NCBI GenBank assembly: GCA_023662725.1
Contig: JAMPIL010000001.1
Coordinates: 518,258-582,257, forward strand
Source: Ruminococcus flavefaciens
Lineage (GTDB): Bacteria; Bacillota; Clostridia; Oscillospirales; Ruminococcaceae
Direction: 5' to 3'
Length of the DNA: 64,000 nucleotides
Of the stretch, positions 1 to 9,760 are shown piece by piece. Position numbers and translations under genes: made by a program. Under the pieces are notes generated by a model. That model did no database searches, was not told the origin of the DNA, and saw only the letters and a program-made list of their open reading frames with translations. Position 1 is the first letter of the stretch; each line of letters begins with the position of its first letter.

Positions 1-1118
1 GTAATACATAAAATTGCTAAGCCGTAAATTTTTTTGATTACTTCAAGTTTTAAGAACACATCACTTCTTCCCTGAGCATTTATTGCCTGTAAGTTGGCCG
101 TATGAACAGGATAAAATGCATAAATAAAACAGCAGACTCTTAAATAGGGAACACAAGGAAGCCACTTATCAGTAAGAAGCAATGAGATCAAGGAATCTGC
201 ACAAACGCCAAGCCCCATAACAATAGGAAAAACGATAAATGTGCTTGTTACGATCGACCTTCTCATCATTGACTTCATTTTTTCTTTATCGTCTTGATAT
301 TGCGCCAATGCAGGAAGCATTACGCTTTGTATCGCACCATTAAGATTATTTACTACAAGTTCAGGAAATTGTTTTCCCCTGTTATAATAACCAAGAGTGC
401 CTGAATTATATTTTTTACCTATTACAAGGCTTTGCAGCTCTTTATAGATCGTATCAATAAGATTGGAACAAAGCAATTTCCAGCCAAAACCAAACAACAC
501 TTTTAGTCTATCAAATTCAAATACCGGTTTTGGTCTCCACTTTACAACAATTAGCATAAGAAGACAGACAAAAATCTGATTTGTCAGCTGCTGACCTACC
601 AATGCCCATACGCCGAAACCTAAATAAGCCATTGTGATACCAACAATACCTGATAAAATTACTGAACCAAATGTACAGTACATAAGCTGTTTGAATCGCA
701 TTTCTCTGGCTATTTTAGCATTTTGAATTGAATTAAAAGCACCCGGCAAAAGATTTATAGCAAGCACTCTCAAAATATTTTTTAATTGCGGCATATCGTA
801 GAACGCACCTATAAAAGGTGCTGTAAAAAACAATAACGCATACAAAAACACAGCCATAGTCAAGCTAACATAAAATACTGTGGAGTAATCCTTTTCTGTT
901 ACATCTTTTCTTTGTATTAAAGCTGTGTTCAATCCACTTTGTACAAATACCTGTGAAACATTTATAAATATTGTGAGTAAAGTAAGAACACCATAATCTG
1001 TCGGGTCGAGCAATCGTGCAAGAATCAGCTGAACTATAAATGCTATACCCTGATAGCCGCACCTCTCTGAGAACTTAAAAAAGAGAGATTTTATTACTGA
1101 ATTTTTTGAATTATTCAT
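1..1118 (-). CDS. Polysaccharide flippase, Wzx/MOP family (partial, cut by window edge)
   Basis: Reading the minus strand from an ATG at 1118 gives about 372 open residues running off the left edge. The protein starts MNNSKNSVIKSLFFKFSERC and continues with alternating hydrophobic segments and the pieces GVLTLLTIFINV, FGFGWKLLCSNLIDTIY and GYYNRGKQFPELV, which are typical of lipopolysaccharide/teichuronic-acid exporters of the MOP superfamily (Polysacc_synt_3). Such proteins flip undecaprenyl-linked repeat units across the cytoplasmic membrane. A Shine-Dalgarno AAGGGG precedes the ATG. It is the last visible gene of the glycan operon, 16 bases after the WecF-like gene. The C-terminus is outside the window. 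Confidence 0.85.
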   Translation of the reverse strand, partial: MNNSKNSVIKSLFFKFSERCGYQGIAFIVQLILARLLDPTDYGVLTLLTIFINVSQVFVQSGLNTALIQRKDVTEKDYSTVFYVSLTMAVFLYALLFFTAPFIGAFYDMPQLKNILRVLAINLLPGAFNSIQNAKIAREMRFKQLMYCTFGSVILSGIVGITMAYLGFGVWALVGQQLTNQIFVCLLMLIVVKWRPKPVFEFDRLKVLFGFGWKLLCSNLIDTIYKELQSLVIGKKYNSGTLGYYNRGKQFPELVVNNLNGAIQSVMLPALAQYQDDKEKMKSMMRRSIVTSTFIVFPIVMGLGVCADSLISLLLTDKWLPCVPYLRVCCFIYAFYPVHTANLQAINAQGRSDVFLKLEVIKKIYGLAILCI

Positions 1119-1134
1119 TGTTTGACATAACCCC

Positions 1135-2226
1135 TTAAAAAATAGATTTAAAGAAGAATTGCCACTGCATTTTTTTATATTCCTTACTATTATAATATTT
1201 TGATTTATTTAAATTAAAAACAGCGGCGCTATCATCAAATTTTACAAACTCATTAAAGTCAGCCTTTGAAATCTCGTCAATATTATAAAGAATATATCCT
1301 CTTGCTTTGGTATATGTTTCCCACATACTTGTATTGTTTTTTATATATACTTTTGATCCCATAGTTAAAAGCGCATTTATATTTCCCATTCCTTGCTGAC
1401 GATTATTATTAAATACACCTATTTTACAATTTGAAAGCATTTTAAAATAATCTTCCTTGCTCATATAATCTGTCAATGGTTCAAATTTATTGCCAAATAT
1501 TTTTTTGCCATGAGCAATTACTTCATCTGCATAATTTTTATCGCCGTAAGATAATGGGCATATAATTTTTATATTTTCATTTTTATACTTCTGAAGAGAA
1601 TCTAATATTTCTAAATGATTATTGGTTTTTGTAGCGGAATTTCCCAGGCAGATATTTATCGGGTCATCAGACTTAGCCGTACTGAACAGACTGTTGTATA
1701 TTTCTAAATTTTTACCATTTCCGCAAACAGGAGCGATAAAATGGTCTGAGTCAATTTTTATCATCTTCTTTAGTTCATCATAATCACCGGGTATAAGGTT
1801 TATAACGCCCCTTACATTTTTTATATAATGAATCTTTATAGACTTGGATAAGTTTCCCTTGATTTTATATATTGGAAGCTTATTACGCAAATCGTAAAAA
1901 TCACCGCCCCAAAACTGAAAGTAAGATTTATTGACTGTTCCTCTTGGGAATTTGAAAAATAATTTTTCCGAACCGAATATTCCGGAGAATATTATTTTAT
2001 CTGAATTATTTGCCCATTTATATGCCAACGAGTTTTTACTGATTTTTTTATATGAATCAACAAAAACTATTTCGTTTTCGTCTGCGTCAAATTTAAACTG
2101 CTGTTTTGTTCCATATACAATAAATTTATTATTAAATTCAGAGAATTCTCTTCTAAAAAAATCAACAAACATCTTTGTGAATTTATCCAGATAGACAACA
2201 TACAAAACACTTAATTTTTCTTTCAT
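1135..2226 (-). CDS. WecF-like lipid-linked glycosyltransferase (Glyco_transf_56 / Fuc4NAc transferase family)
   Basis: The 363-residue protein resembles the TDP-Fuc4NAc:lipid II Fuc4NAc transferase family: FWGGDFYD near residue 105, LGNSATKTNNH near 200, ICPLSYGDKNY near 225 and NNRQQGMGNINALL near 275 are the family landmarks. Members move an acetamido sugar onto a lipid-linked saccharide at the inner membrane face. The start is taken as the ATG at 2226, because GGAG lies eight bases before it; an in-frame TTG at 2241 has no such site. No TDP-Fuc4NAc biosynthesis gene is in the window, so the donor sugar is unknown. It lies between a GT2 transferase and the flippase. Confidence 0.75.
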   Translation of the reverse strand: MKEKLSVLYVVYLDKFTKMFVDFFRREFSEFNNKFIVYGTKQQFKFDADENEIVFVDSYKKISKNSLAYKWANNSDKIIFSGIFGSEKLFFKFPRGTVNKSYFQFWGGDFYDLRNKLPIYKIKGNLSKSIKIHYIKNVRGVINLIPGDYDELKKMIKIDSDHFIAPVCGNGKNLEIYNSLFSTAKSDDPINICLGNSATKTNNHLEILDSLQKYKNENIKIICPLSYGDKNYADEVIAHGKKIFGNKFEPLTDYMSKEDYFKMLSNCKIGVFNNNRQQGMGNINALLTMGSKVYIKNNTSMWETYTKARGYILYNIDEISKADFNEFVKFDDSAAVFNLNKSKYYNSKEYKKMQWQFFFKSIF

Positions 2227-2268
2227 TATATCTCCAACCAAGAATTATTAAAATAATAATTCTTATCT

Positions 2269-3111
2269 TTATTTTTCAAAAAGCGCCTTTACCGATGCTC
2301 CAAAATACATAAAGCCGTAATAAACACATTCAAAAGACTTCTTTTTCAGGCACACCCCACATAAAGTTCGCGCAATACCTTTTTTAGCCTTTGGATATTT
2401 ATCGTAAGAATCCTTATATTTGTCAAGAATATTTTTATATCCGCTGTAGGATCTGTCTAAACTTCTTGAAATTTGCTCTCCTTCATGCATATTGTGATTA
2501 AAAAGTATGTCCCGTATTCCGTAAATCTGATACTTCTGTGAGATTCTCAGCCACATTTCGTAATCCTGCCTTGCAGGCTGTTCTTCCCAAAAACCGCCGA
2601 CCGTTTCAAAGCACTCTTTTTTTACTAATGGCTGAGATGTTGAACCAATGTAATCTTTAGTCAGCAGATCTTGAAACGACAAATTTGTTTTTATGTTATT
2701 CTGATTGTAAATTGCGATAAACTTATGGTTTTCTTCATTGACAATGTTGCCACGGCAGTAAACTAAACCTGCCTTTGGATTTTTTTCAAAGGCACCAAGC
2801 TGTGTTTCGATTTTTTTCGGAAGCCATTCATCATCATCATCTAAAAAACCTATATAATCGCCTAACCCATGCTTAATTCCATAGTTTCTTGCTGAACAAG
2901 CACCTTTATTTGCACCCTGAGTTAAATAAGTTATATTTTTGTCCTCACATAATTTTTTCAAATCGGCTGAATATTCAGAATCGGGAACATTATCATCCAC
3001 AAGCAATATTTCAATATCGGAAAAGGTCTGATTCAGGATGCTGTTTACGGCTCTTTCAACAATTTTAACATCACGCTTGTAGCTTGTAATTATCGCTGTA
3101 ACCTTAGCCAT
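2269..3111 (-). CDS. Family 2 glycosyltransferase
   Basis: The 280-residue protein opens with the GT-A fold signature VTAIITSYKR, has the nucleotide-binding VDDN near residue 40, and has the metal-binding cluster GFLDDDDEWLPKK near 95. The motif QPARQDYEMWLR near residue 180 matches the acceptor-side ED-like motif of GT2 enzymes. No membrane segments are evident, so it is probably a cytoplasmic enzyme adding one sugar to the lipid-linked repeat unit. A Shine-Dalgarno AGGAGA precedes the ATG. It sits in the glycan operon between another GT2 and the WecF-like gene. Donor and acceptor cannot be told from sequence. Confidence 0.88.
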   Translation of the reverse strand: MAKVTAIITSYKRDVKIVERAVNSILNQTFSDIEILLVDDNVPDSEYSADLKKLCEDKNITYLTQGANKGACSARNYGIKHGLGDYIGFLDDDDEWLPKKIETQLGAFEKNPKAGLVYCRGNIVNEENHKFIAIYNQNNIKTNLSFQDLLTKDYIGSTSQPLVKKECFETVGGFWEEQPARQDYEMWLRISQKYQIYGIRDILFNHNMHEGEQISRSLDRSYSGYKNILDKYKDSYDKYPKAKKGIARTLCGVCLKKKSFECVYYGFMYFGASVKALFEK

Positions 3112-3148
3112 CGCTCTCTCCTATGTTTTATTAATTAATTAAAGCTCA

Positions 3149-4159
3149 TCAAAACTTAACATATTTAGCTATTAAATATGTAAATCTATTCAATCCAAGC
3201 TTCATATATATATTTATTACAAATGCTCTTTTGCTTACAGAAGTGTCTATGTTTTTGTATCTTTTATAAATGTCATCATTTAGATAAGAAGAAACATTTT
3301 TTTTGAAATTTAAAAACTTTTCTGTTCTTGAAACATATATTATTGTTTTCAAGGCTGATAAAAGTATTTCTTCGTAAAAAAAATCAATTATCTGCTTCTC
3401 TTTATCAAGGTCAAATTTTTTAATGATTTTTTCTCTTTCATGCAGAATAGTTATCAAGTATTTTGGGTTATAGGGAAGCTTTTTGTATCGCAATATATTA
3501 TTCAGCCTGTACATATACAAGGGTTTATCAAAATATTTTATGCCATTTGCCAAAGCAAACGCCTGCATATTAAAAATATTATCCTGCATTCTGATAAGCT
3601 TTTTATCAAAGCGAAGGCTGTGCTTTTCCAAAAAGCTTTTTTTATAGAGCTTGCCCCATGGCACTCCAACAGCTGTATAAGGCTTGCCAACCTGACCGTA
3701 GGACAGGTTGATAAGCTGTAAAAACAAATCTTTTTTATTTTCGCTGAAATCCTTGTCGCCGTCAAAAAAATGACGCTCCTCAAACAAAGAATTACTTTCA
3801 TTAAATGCTTGATAAGAGCAAATAATTATATCGCTGTCGTCAATATTATTTACCAGTTCTTCAACTATATTTTCCTTCAAGCAGTCATCTCCGTCTACAA
3901 ACATTATATAGTCGCCGGAAGAATTTTCTATACCGTTGTTTCTTGCCACCGAAACACCTTGATTTAGCTGGTCTATTATTTTTATTCTGTTGTCTTTGGA
4001 TTCAAAATTCTGACAAACAGACAAACTGTCGTCTGAACTGCCGTCATTTACTAAAATTATCTCAATATTTTTATAGGTCTGACTAATGATGCTTTGTATA
4101 CATTTTTCCAGATAGCTTGCAACATTATAAATTGCTACTACAACGGTAACTTTAACCAT
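3149..4159 (-). CDS. Family 2 glycosyltransferase
   Basis: The 336-residue protein begins VKVTVVVAIYNVASYLEKC and carries the GT2 landmarks LVNDGSSDDS (near residue 37) and MFVDGDDCL (near 88), with a Lys-rich C-terminal half holding one weakly hydrophobic stretch near the end. It is of the EpsJ/WcaA type, likely adding a sugar to a lipid-linked intermediate on the cytoplasmic side. It lies 20 bases after the EpsG-like polymerase gene and 37 bases before the next GT2, consistent with one transcript. Sugar specificity is unknown. Confidence 0.88.
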   Translation of the reverse strand: MVKVTVVVAIYNVASYLEKCIQSIISQTYKNIEIILVNDGSSDDSLSVCQNFESKDNRIKIIDQLNQGVSVARNNGIENSSGDYIMFVDGDDCLKENIVEELVNNIDDSDIIICSYQAFNESNSLFEERHFFDGDKDFSENKKDLFLQLINLSYGQVGKPYTAVGVPWGKLYKKSFLEKHSLRFDKKLIRMQDNIFNMQAFALANGIKYFDKPLYMYRLNNILRYKKLPYNPKYLITILHEREKIIKKFDLDKEKQIIDFFYEEILLSALKTIIYVSRTEKFLNFKKNVSSYLNDDIYKRYKNIDTSVSKRAFVINIYMKLGLNRFTYLIAKYVKF

Positions 4160-4179
4160 ATGTCCTCCATAATAAAATC

Positions 4180-5355
4180 CTATTCAGATAAAAAGCTTGT
4201 GGTGTACGGATAAACTCCCGCATATGAATTTAGAATTACTTCAAACACGAAATTTATGACAGGTATAGCCAAATAGTAAGCGCCTGCTATAATCTTCTCG
4301 TCCTTTTTAAACAGGTTTATATAATTAGGCACTGCAAGTATCAGAAACACCAATGTATATAAGCTTATTCTGTAAAGTGCCGGACTTACGCCGACAAACT
4401 GATATAACAAAGCCGATAGTATAATAATAAATGTGTAGAATCTGTATTTACAATCTGCCTTTAATATTTTTCTGCGGAATAATACCACAGGCAGCAAAAG
4501 CAATATCATAACAAGAAAATTAGAATATTTCAGCTCAAAGCTCTTCATATGACTTAACTGATAAATATACGAATGTTTCAGCGTAACTAAAATCAAAAGT
4601 ATACTTCTGATATTAAGCAATACACATATTGCTACCAACAGTAATAAAAAGAACAAAATATTTTTTTTACGTCTGTCCGACTTTTTTTCAAGTCTGATTC
4701 TGATTTTTGAATATTTATTTACCAACATTTCCCTTTTGTCGGTAGTTAAAACAAATACCACATAAACCAATAACGCTATAAATGCAGATTTATGAACCAA
4801 TAAAGCTGTAACAATCACTAAAAGGATGTATTTACGGCTTTTATGTTCTTTTAGCAGCTCAAATCCCAGAAAAGTTATTGAAATGGCAATGCACTGCTTC
4901 ATTAGATTCAATCCAAGGTGATAAAAAAAGCAAAAGTAGCAGAACAGAGACAAAACCTTCAATATACTTGAAAAATCCTGCTTCTGAATAACTTTGTAAA
5001 CTGGGAACAAGCAAAAAAATTCAATGAGAAACAGAGCTATAAAAAGCCCATTTGTGAATTTACTGCAAAAATACAATAATGCTGTAAAGAAGACTCCGTT
5101 GGTTTCTTCGACGAAAAGTTCGCTATATAGCAACGAGAATAAATCCGTACCGCTGCTTCTCATCGTATCTATGACGGGTTTAACGTATACGTTTACATCC
5201 GTTCCGATTTGTGGATCTCTGATTCCTGCCAAAAAACAAGGGATAAAAATAGCCAAAAACGTAAATATTGAAGAAAAGTATTTATTTGATTTTCTAAAGT
5301 AAAAATTAAGATATGCAAAAACACATGAACTAAGATAACAAATTAAATAAATCAT
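4180..5355 (-). CDS. EpsG-family polysaccharide polymerase (Wzy-like)
   Basis: The 391-residue protein is strongly hydrophobic with about ten predicted membrane segments. Near residue 45 it has AGIRDPQIGTDVNVY, the RD-x-GTD-x-Y motif of the EpsG family, followed by LNLMKQCIAISI near 150, another family landmark. These proteins polymerise undecaprenyl-linked repeat units outside the membrane. With the flippase and transferases in the same operon it completes a Wzx/Wzy-type pathway except for the priming transferase, which is not in view. The ribosome-binding site is weak, with GGAGAG about 16 bases before the ATG. An in-frame stop lies directly upstream, so the start cannot be much earlier. 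Confidence 0.8.
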   Translation of the reverse strand: MIYLICYLSSCVFAYLNFYFRKSNKYFSSIFTFLAIFIPCFLAGIRDPQIGTDVNVYVKPVIDTMRSSGTDLFSLLYSELFVEETNGVFFTALLYFCSKFTNGLFIALFLIEFFCLFPVYKVIQKQDFSSILKVLSLFCYFCFFYHLGLNLMKQCIAISITFLGFELLKEHKSRKYILLVIVTALLVHKSAFIALLVYVVFVLTTDKREMLVNKYSKIRIRLEKKSDRRKKNILFFLLLLVAICVLLNIRSILLILVTLKHSYIYQLSHMKSFELKYSNFLVMILLLLPVVLFRRKILKADCKYRFYTFIIILSALLYQFVGVSPALYRISLYTLVFLILAVPNYINLFKKDEKIIAGAYYLAIPVINFVFEVILNSYAGVYPYTTSFLSE

Positions 5356-5387
5356 AACTTATACTTACTCTCTCCATTGATAAATAT

Positions 5388-6212
5388 TCAAAAGCTTCCT
5401 TCATATTTCTTGTGTCCGAATTTAGCGCCTATAAATGATCTGATTTTTCTGTTCCAGTCAATCTTCTCAGTATAGATACAAGGTGTTTCTTTTATTTCTC
5501 TTTTATTTACGACGCCAGACTTTATTTGCTGATCCAGCCATACGTTGAAGATAATCTCGCTGACTCTGCCATAAAATCTTCCCTGAAAGAAAGAAAGCTC
5601 TTTAACCTTGTCGCCGATCCTGTTTTCAAGCTCAAAAAGAATATCAAACAGCCATTGACAATAACTGCCAAACAGCTCTTTCTTCATTATCATCATATTA
5701 AACATATATCCATAGGTCTGCTTGTAGACTTTTTCGCATGATTCGAGATATTCGGGATATTTCTCGGCAATGATCTGCTTCGTAATATCAAGGTGTTCCG
5801 CATAATGCGTGTGAGCGTAGTGCGAATACATGGTTTCTATATAGTATTTTCTTTTTTTCGGAACGACAACCGAGTACTTTGACACAATCTGCTGTGCTTC
5901 GGCGGAATCAAGAATATTGTCAAAAGGATCCTTTGACTTCTTTTTCATTGAAAAATGCCTGCGATAGTGAGCAAGTCCCAAAAAATCAGCGTCCAGATTT
6001 TTCCACGCCCAGTACAGACCAGTCAGTTCGCAGTAGGAAGCGTTTTTTATAGAAATATTATCTCCGGTATTGTCCATTACATAACCAAGGTTGAGTCGGT
6101 TTCCGTTGTCGTCTTTTTTTCCTTCCGCTCCGACATGAACAGGAAGATACATATTGTCCTCGGGCATACGATATTTTTTATGCGCTGCAACAATAACCTT
6201 TATATTATACAT
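5388..6212 (-). CDS. DUF4422 capsular polysaccharide glycosyltransferase-like protein
   Basis: The 274-residue protein begins MYNIKVIVAAHKKY and contains YLPVHVGAEGK (near 25), CELTGLYWAWKN (near 62), FLGLAHYRRHF (near 76) and a C-terminal EIIFNVWL segment. These are the defining blocks of DUF4422, found in capsular and exopolysaccharide loci and thought to be a GT-A-like transferase. AAAGGTAGAG precedes the ATG. It is second in the operon, 39 bases after the nucleotide-sugar dehydrogenase. The enzyme activity of the family is not firmly assigned. Confidence 0.82.
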   Translation of the reverse strand: MYNIKVIVAAHKKYRMPEDNMYLPVHVGAEGKKDDNGNRLNLGYVMDNTGDNISIKNASYCELTGLYWAWKNLDADFLGLAHYRRHFSMKKKSKDPFDNILDSAEAQQIVSKYSVVVPKKRKYYIETMYSHYAHTHYAEHLDITKQIIAEKYPEYLESCEKVYKQTYGYMFNMMIMKKELFGSYCQWLFDILFELENRIGDKVKELSFFQGRFYGRVSEIIFNVWLDQQIKSGVVNKREIKETPCIYTEKIDWNRKIRSFIGAKFGHKKYEGSF

Positions 6213-6251
6213 AGTTCTCTACCTTTAAATATATAATCAAATTTTTAATAC

Positions 6252-7502
6252 TTAGTCTCTTCTGAAAATATCTCTCGTATAAACCTTCTCCTGAACATCC
6301 TCAAGACAAGCGTCATATCTATTAGCGATTATAGAGTCTGACATAATCTTAAACTTGTCCAGATCGTTGACTATAAGGCTGCCAAAGAACGTATCACCAT
6401 CGTTCAGAGTCGGTTCATAGATGATTACCTGAGCGCCCTTTGCCTTGACGCGTTTCATAACACCCTGGATGGAACTCTGACGGAAATTATCACTGTTGGA
6501 CTTCATAGTAAGTCTGTATACACCGATCGTAACCTGCTTTTCTTTTGATTTGTCATATGCAGAATTATCAGCATACGCATAGTATCCCGCAAGCTGAAGT
6601 ACTCTGTCAGCGATGAAGTCCTTGCGAGTTTTATTGGATTCCACAATAGCAGTCATCATATTCTGTGGAACATCTTTATAGTTTGCAAGGAGCTGTTTTG
6701 TGTCCTTAGGCAGACAATATCCGCCATAACCAAAACTTGGATTATTATAATGTGTACCGATTCTCGGATCGAGACATACACCATTGATTATCTGCTGGGT
6801 ATCAAGTCCCTTCATCTCGGCATAAGTGTCAAGTTCATTGAAATAGCTCACACGAAGCGCAAGATAGGTATTAGCAAAGAGCTTGACAGCCTCAGCCTCG
6901 GTGAATCCCATAAACAAAGTGTCTATATCTTCCTTTATTGCACCTTCCTGAAGAAGTGCAGCAAATTTATGCGCAGCATTTACAAGCTTTTCATCATTCA
7001 TGTCAGTACCGACAATAATACGGCTTGGATAAAGATTATCATAAAGAGCCTTTGATTCACGAAGGAATTCAGGACTGAAAATAATATTCTTTGAGCCTGT
7101 TTTTTCTCTGATGAACTGTGTATATCCCACAGGGATAGTCGATTTTATTACCATTACGGCGTTAGGATTATATTTCATAACCAGCTCAATAACCGCCTCA
7201 ACAGCACTGGTATCAAAGAAATTTTTCTGACTGTCATAATTTGTAGGAGCAGCTATAACTACGAAATCTGCATCCTTATATGCTGACTCTGCATCAAGAG
7301 TTGCAGTAAGGTCTAATTCCTTTTCTGCAAGATATTTTTCTATATAATCATCCTGAATAGGTGACTTCTTATTATTGATAAGCTCTACCTTTTCTGAAAC
7401 TATATCCACAGCATAAACTGCATTATTCTGAGCAAGAAGCACTGCCAGACTCAGTCCGACATAGCCTGTTCCTGCAACTGCAATCTTCATCTTTCTTGGC
7501 AT
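6252..7502 (-). CDS. UDP-glucose 6-dehydrogenase-type nucleotide sugar dehydrogenase
   Basis: The 416-residue enzyme has the N-terminal NAD-binding motif [10 protein letters not shown] (residue 11), the [10 protein letters not shown] strand near residue 118, and the catalytic cysteine in [12 protein letters not shown] near residue 265. It oxidises a UDP-hexose to the uronic acid, probably UDP-glucose to UDP-glucuronate, supplying an acidic sugar to the polymer made by the downstream genes. The ATG at 7502 is preceded by GAGAGG. It is the first gene after the operon promoter at 7671-7699, with a leader of about 160 bases in which no known riboswitch was recognised. Confidence 0.88.
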   Translation of the reverse strand: MPRKMKIAVAGTGYVGLSLAVLLAQNNAVYAVDIVSEKVELINNKKSPIQDDYIEKYLAEKELDLTATLDAESAYKDADFVVIAAPTNYDSQKNFFDTSAVEAVIELVMKYNPNAVMVIKSTIPVGYTQFIREKTGSKNIIFSPEFLRESKALYDNLYPSRIIVGTDMNDEKLVNAAHKFAALLQEGAIKEDIDTLFMGFTEAEAVKLFANTYLALRVSYFNELDTYAEMKGLDTQQIINGVCLDPRIGTHYNNPSFGYGGYCLPKDTKQLLANYKDVPQNMMTAIVESNKTRKDFIADRVLQLAGYYAYADNSAYDKSKEKQVTIGVYRLTMKSNSDNFRQSSIQGVMKRVKAKGAQVIIYEPTLNDGDTFFGSLIVNDLDKFKIMSDSIIANRYDACLEDVQEKVYTRDIFRRD

Positions 7503-7670
7503 ATAACAAACCTCTCATTTCCTATACTATAATTTATAACATCCAACAATCGGAATTAAATTTTAAATGCATTAACAAATTTCAAAAACATCGTTACATT
7601 GGATAGTGAATCAAAAAAGCTCAGGGAAATTAATCAAAAACAGAGCCATGAAAACACTTTTTCAATTTCA

Positions 7671-7699
7671 ATTGTATCATAATCCACCATTTATGTCAA
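7671..7699 (-). promoter_or_regulatory. Sigma-A promoter of the polysaccharide operon
   Basis: On the minus strand TTGACA (7694-7699) and TACAAT (7671-7676) are separated by exactly 17 bases. Transcription would begin near 7664, leaving about 160 bases before the dehydrogenase ATG. This is the only strong promoter seen upstream of the seven-gene operon. Confidence 0.8.
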
Positions 7700-8010
7700 G
7701 CAATATCGAATGGCAAAATCGGGAAATACACAAATTTCAGCAAATTGACTATCGGATATTATACGCATAGTATACTAATTATTGAATATAACATTTATCA
7801 TATATTATATCTTTTTTTGAAAAAATATATATTTAATCTATTTATGCTTAATCATTTTTCAAATATATAGTATTGTAACGATACACTCCAAACCATAATT
7901 TTGTCCGTTATATATTCCGTGAAACGATGTTTTTTTGACAAAATCATCAATATCTGACATCATTTTATCGTACATAACATCAGCTTATTGTCAATGACGA
8001 TTTACTGATT

Positions 8011-8406
8011 ATGGAGGAGCAGACTATTGCGGAAGTGATATTTATAAACATGAGAACTGCAAACAGCGTATGCCATATTCTGAAAAGTCTGGAAGTCGCA
8101 GGATATCCGCATTCTACCAAGAAAAAACGCTATCCGCTTATGGTTTACGCAAACGGTACAAGAATGAGACATGCATTTATAGCTGTGCATAGCGAGGGTG
8201 TACTTGATATTAATATTCAAAAGCCGATTCAGATAAGCAGATATTCCCAGTGGTTCACCTCTGAAATGGTCAGTCGGGAGTTTATTCCCACAGCTGTAGA
8301 TAGTATCGATCAAAGGCATATCAGCAGTTTGATTTTGCTTTTTTGCAATTGGACAGAGCGGAAGCGGCGAGACCCATTGCTTGATTGCATATTCCGAACT
8401 TCTTGA
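8011..8406 (+). pseudogene. Unrecognised ORF, probably a decayed gene fragment
   Basis: An open frame of 131 codons (about 143 counting upstream in-frame codons from 7972) begins at an ATG without a convincing ribosome-binding site. The sequence INMRTANSVCHILKSLEVAG followed by a basic stretch and then ISRYSQWFTSEMV looks protein-like, but I do not recognise a family. The neighbours on both strands are broken genes, and the opposite strand also has a long open frame here, so it may be a remnant of the same mobile island rather than a working gene. Confidence 0.3.
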
Positions 8407-9080
8407 AAATTTCAACATTTCGTTCCAGTGATGTTCCACGAAATACAAGATACGGCTGATAACGTCGTCCGGTTCCTTTCGGTCTGTTGCAAGTGAATCT
8501 CTGTTAATATGAATGCACAGAACACAGGTGATTGTCTGATGGAAACGATAACCGAGAGATATAGCTTTCCGCATAATATTCTCTCAGCAGAAGCTTTTGT
8601 GATAATCCAAAGTCATCGGATTTTATGTAGATATGCTCATCACTTTCATTTGCAATATCAAAAAGTTTCTCTGCGTATTCATCATCTTTGCATGCTCCGT
8701 CAATTTCAAGCTATATGCCGAAATATCGTTAGAATCACCATAGAAAATCGGTTCGTGCTTGTAACCGTAATCATGAATATTTCGACATTTGTCACGCTCT
8801 TCACCGTAGCATTCACGGCAGTATTCATATCCCATCGTCCACATGAATCAAACTATCACAGTTTGAACATAGGGTATAGTGTGTGTGATAGCAATTAATT
8901 GTAAAGAGTTATATATTCATCGCTGTATGTATCCTCGCTCCAGATTCTCTCGTTGCAGCAGTCACGTACCGGTGTGTAGTTGTCGATGCAGTCATAGCAT
9001 AAAATCTTATTGCTGAATTTCTCATAATCACCCGTATCAATGATTGTTTCGCAGTGTGAGCAGTAGATTTTTTCTTCCAT
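8374..9080 (-). pseudogene. Broken amidoligase-like gene (N-terminal zinc ribbons, Amidoligase_2-type core)
   Basis: The minus strand starts well, with GAGGAAA before the ATG at 9080 and a zinc-ribbon-like opening (CSHCET, CYDCID), but stops at 8895. A second frame then gives CYHTHYTLCSNCDSL, a third gives EYCRECYGEERDKC and IFYGDSNDISAY, then a further shift gives DEHIYIKSDD, and finally LCIHINRDSLA and ISRILYFVEHHWNEMLKF up to 8374. The fragments are in order but spread over several frames, with a missing piece near 8600. From memory this order matches putative amidoligase proteins common on mobile elements of gut Firmicutes. The gene is dead. Confidence 0.7.
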
Positions 9081-9314
9081 TTGATTTCCTCAATAAATAA
9101 TCGGTATCAAATCGAGAGGACGTTTGCTACGCTTCTATTTTCCGCCCGAAAACGGTTTATCTATGTGGTCATACCATTTTCGTAAAATCAGTACCTGACA
9201 TAGATTCATTATGATGATATACAACTGAAACCTGCTGCGGTAAAAATAATAACGAGATTGCGTCCTGAATTCGATTTCTTATTCATTTGATGTATAATAA
9301 GAATATAAAACATT

Positions 9315-9700
9315 CTGAAAGAAGATTATCTTGAACAAAACACCGGCAAACAGCTTTTTTCTTATTATCTCAGCAATCAGATTCAGCTCCCGCAGACCAT
9401 GGCTCCGCCGAAAGACTACAGCAAATTCCCCGAAATCTTCTGAAACCTTTTCTTCCGGGACATTTCATCACTAACATGATAGTTGTGGACTAGAATTCCC
9501 ATGCTGATTTATGCCCTGTTTTCGACAATATCATAAACACATATACACAGGAAGACAATATCCTTTCTGAGCGTATTCTTGAGGCGTTAGGAGTATGCCT
9601 GACTAATGATGCTGTGAAAAAGCACATCTGTTTTCTTTGCATCACAAACTCCGGAAAGAGTTTTCTCCAGTTGTTGTAGAGTTTGTTGATTTTATGTTCG
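9315..9700 (+). pseudogene. Remnant of a phage/plasmid primase-helicase (P4/D5-type ATPase)
   Basis: In one plus-strand frame EDYLEQNTGKQLFSYYLSNQ runs from about 9320 to an in-frame stop near 9440. In another frame VFDNIINTYTQEDN, ILEALGVCLTND and ITNSGKSFLQLL follow. The last is a degraded Walker A motif (xxNSGKS) preceded by the helix typical of D5/P4-type superfamily 3 helicases, which unwind replication origins of phages and integrative elements. Several stops and shifts break it, and no continuation of the ATPase was found. It marks the region as a former replicating or integrating element. Confidence 0.55.
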
Positions 9701-9760
9701 ATCTCTACGGCATTTTCCACGTTTTTTCTAACCAGATTCAGGACACGATCGAGCTCTGAT

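Noticed and set aside
7700-7970. Possible regulatory region at the left edge of the island
   Set aside because: It is AT-rich without a clear promoter or operator, and no direct repeat matching the right edge was found.
8002-8574. Minus-strand 190-codon frame as an intact gene
   Set aside because: Its first part is one fragment of the broken amidoligase-like gene; the rest has no similarity and no proper start.
9081-9314. Possible attachment site or gene in the island gap
   Set aside because: No ORF, repeat or promoter could be supported; it looks like decayed sequence.
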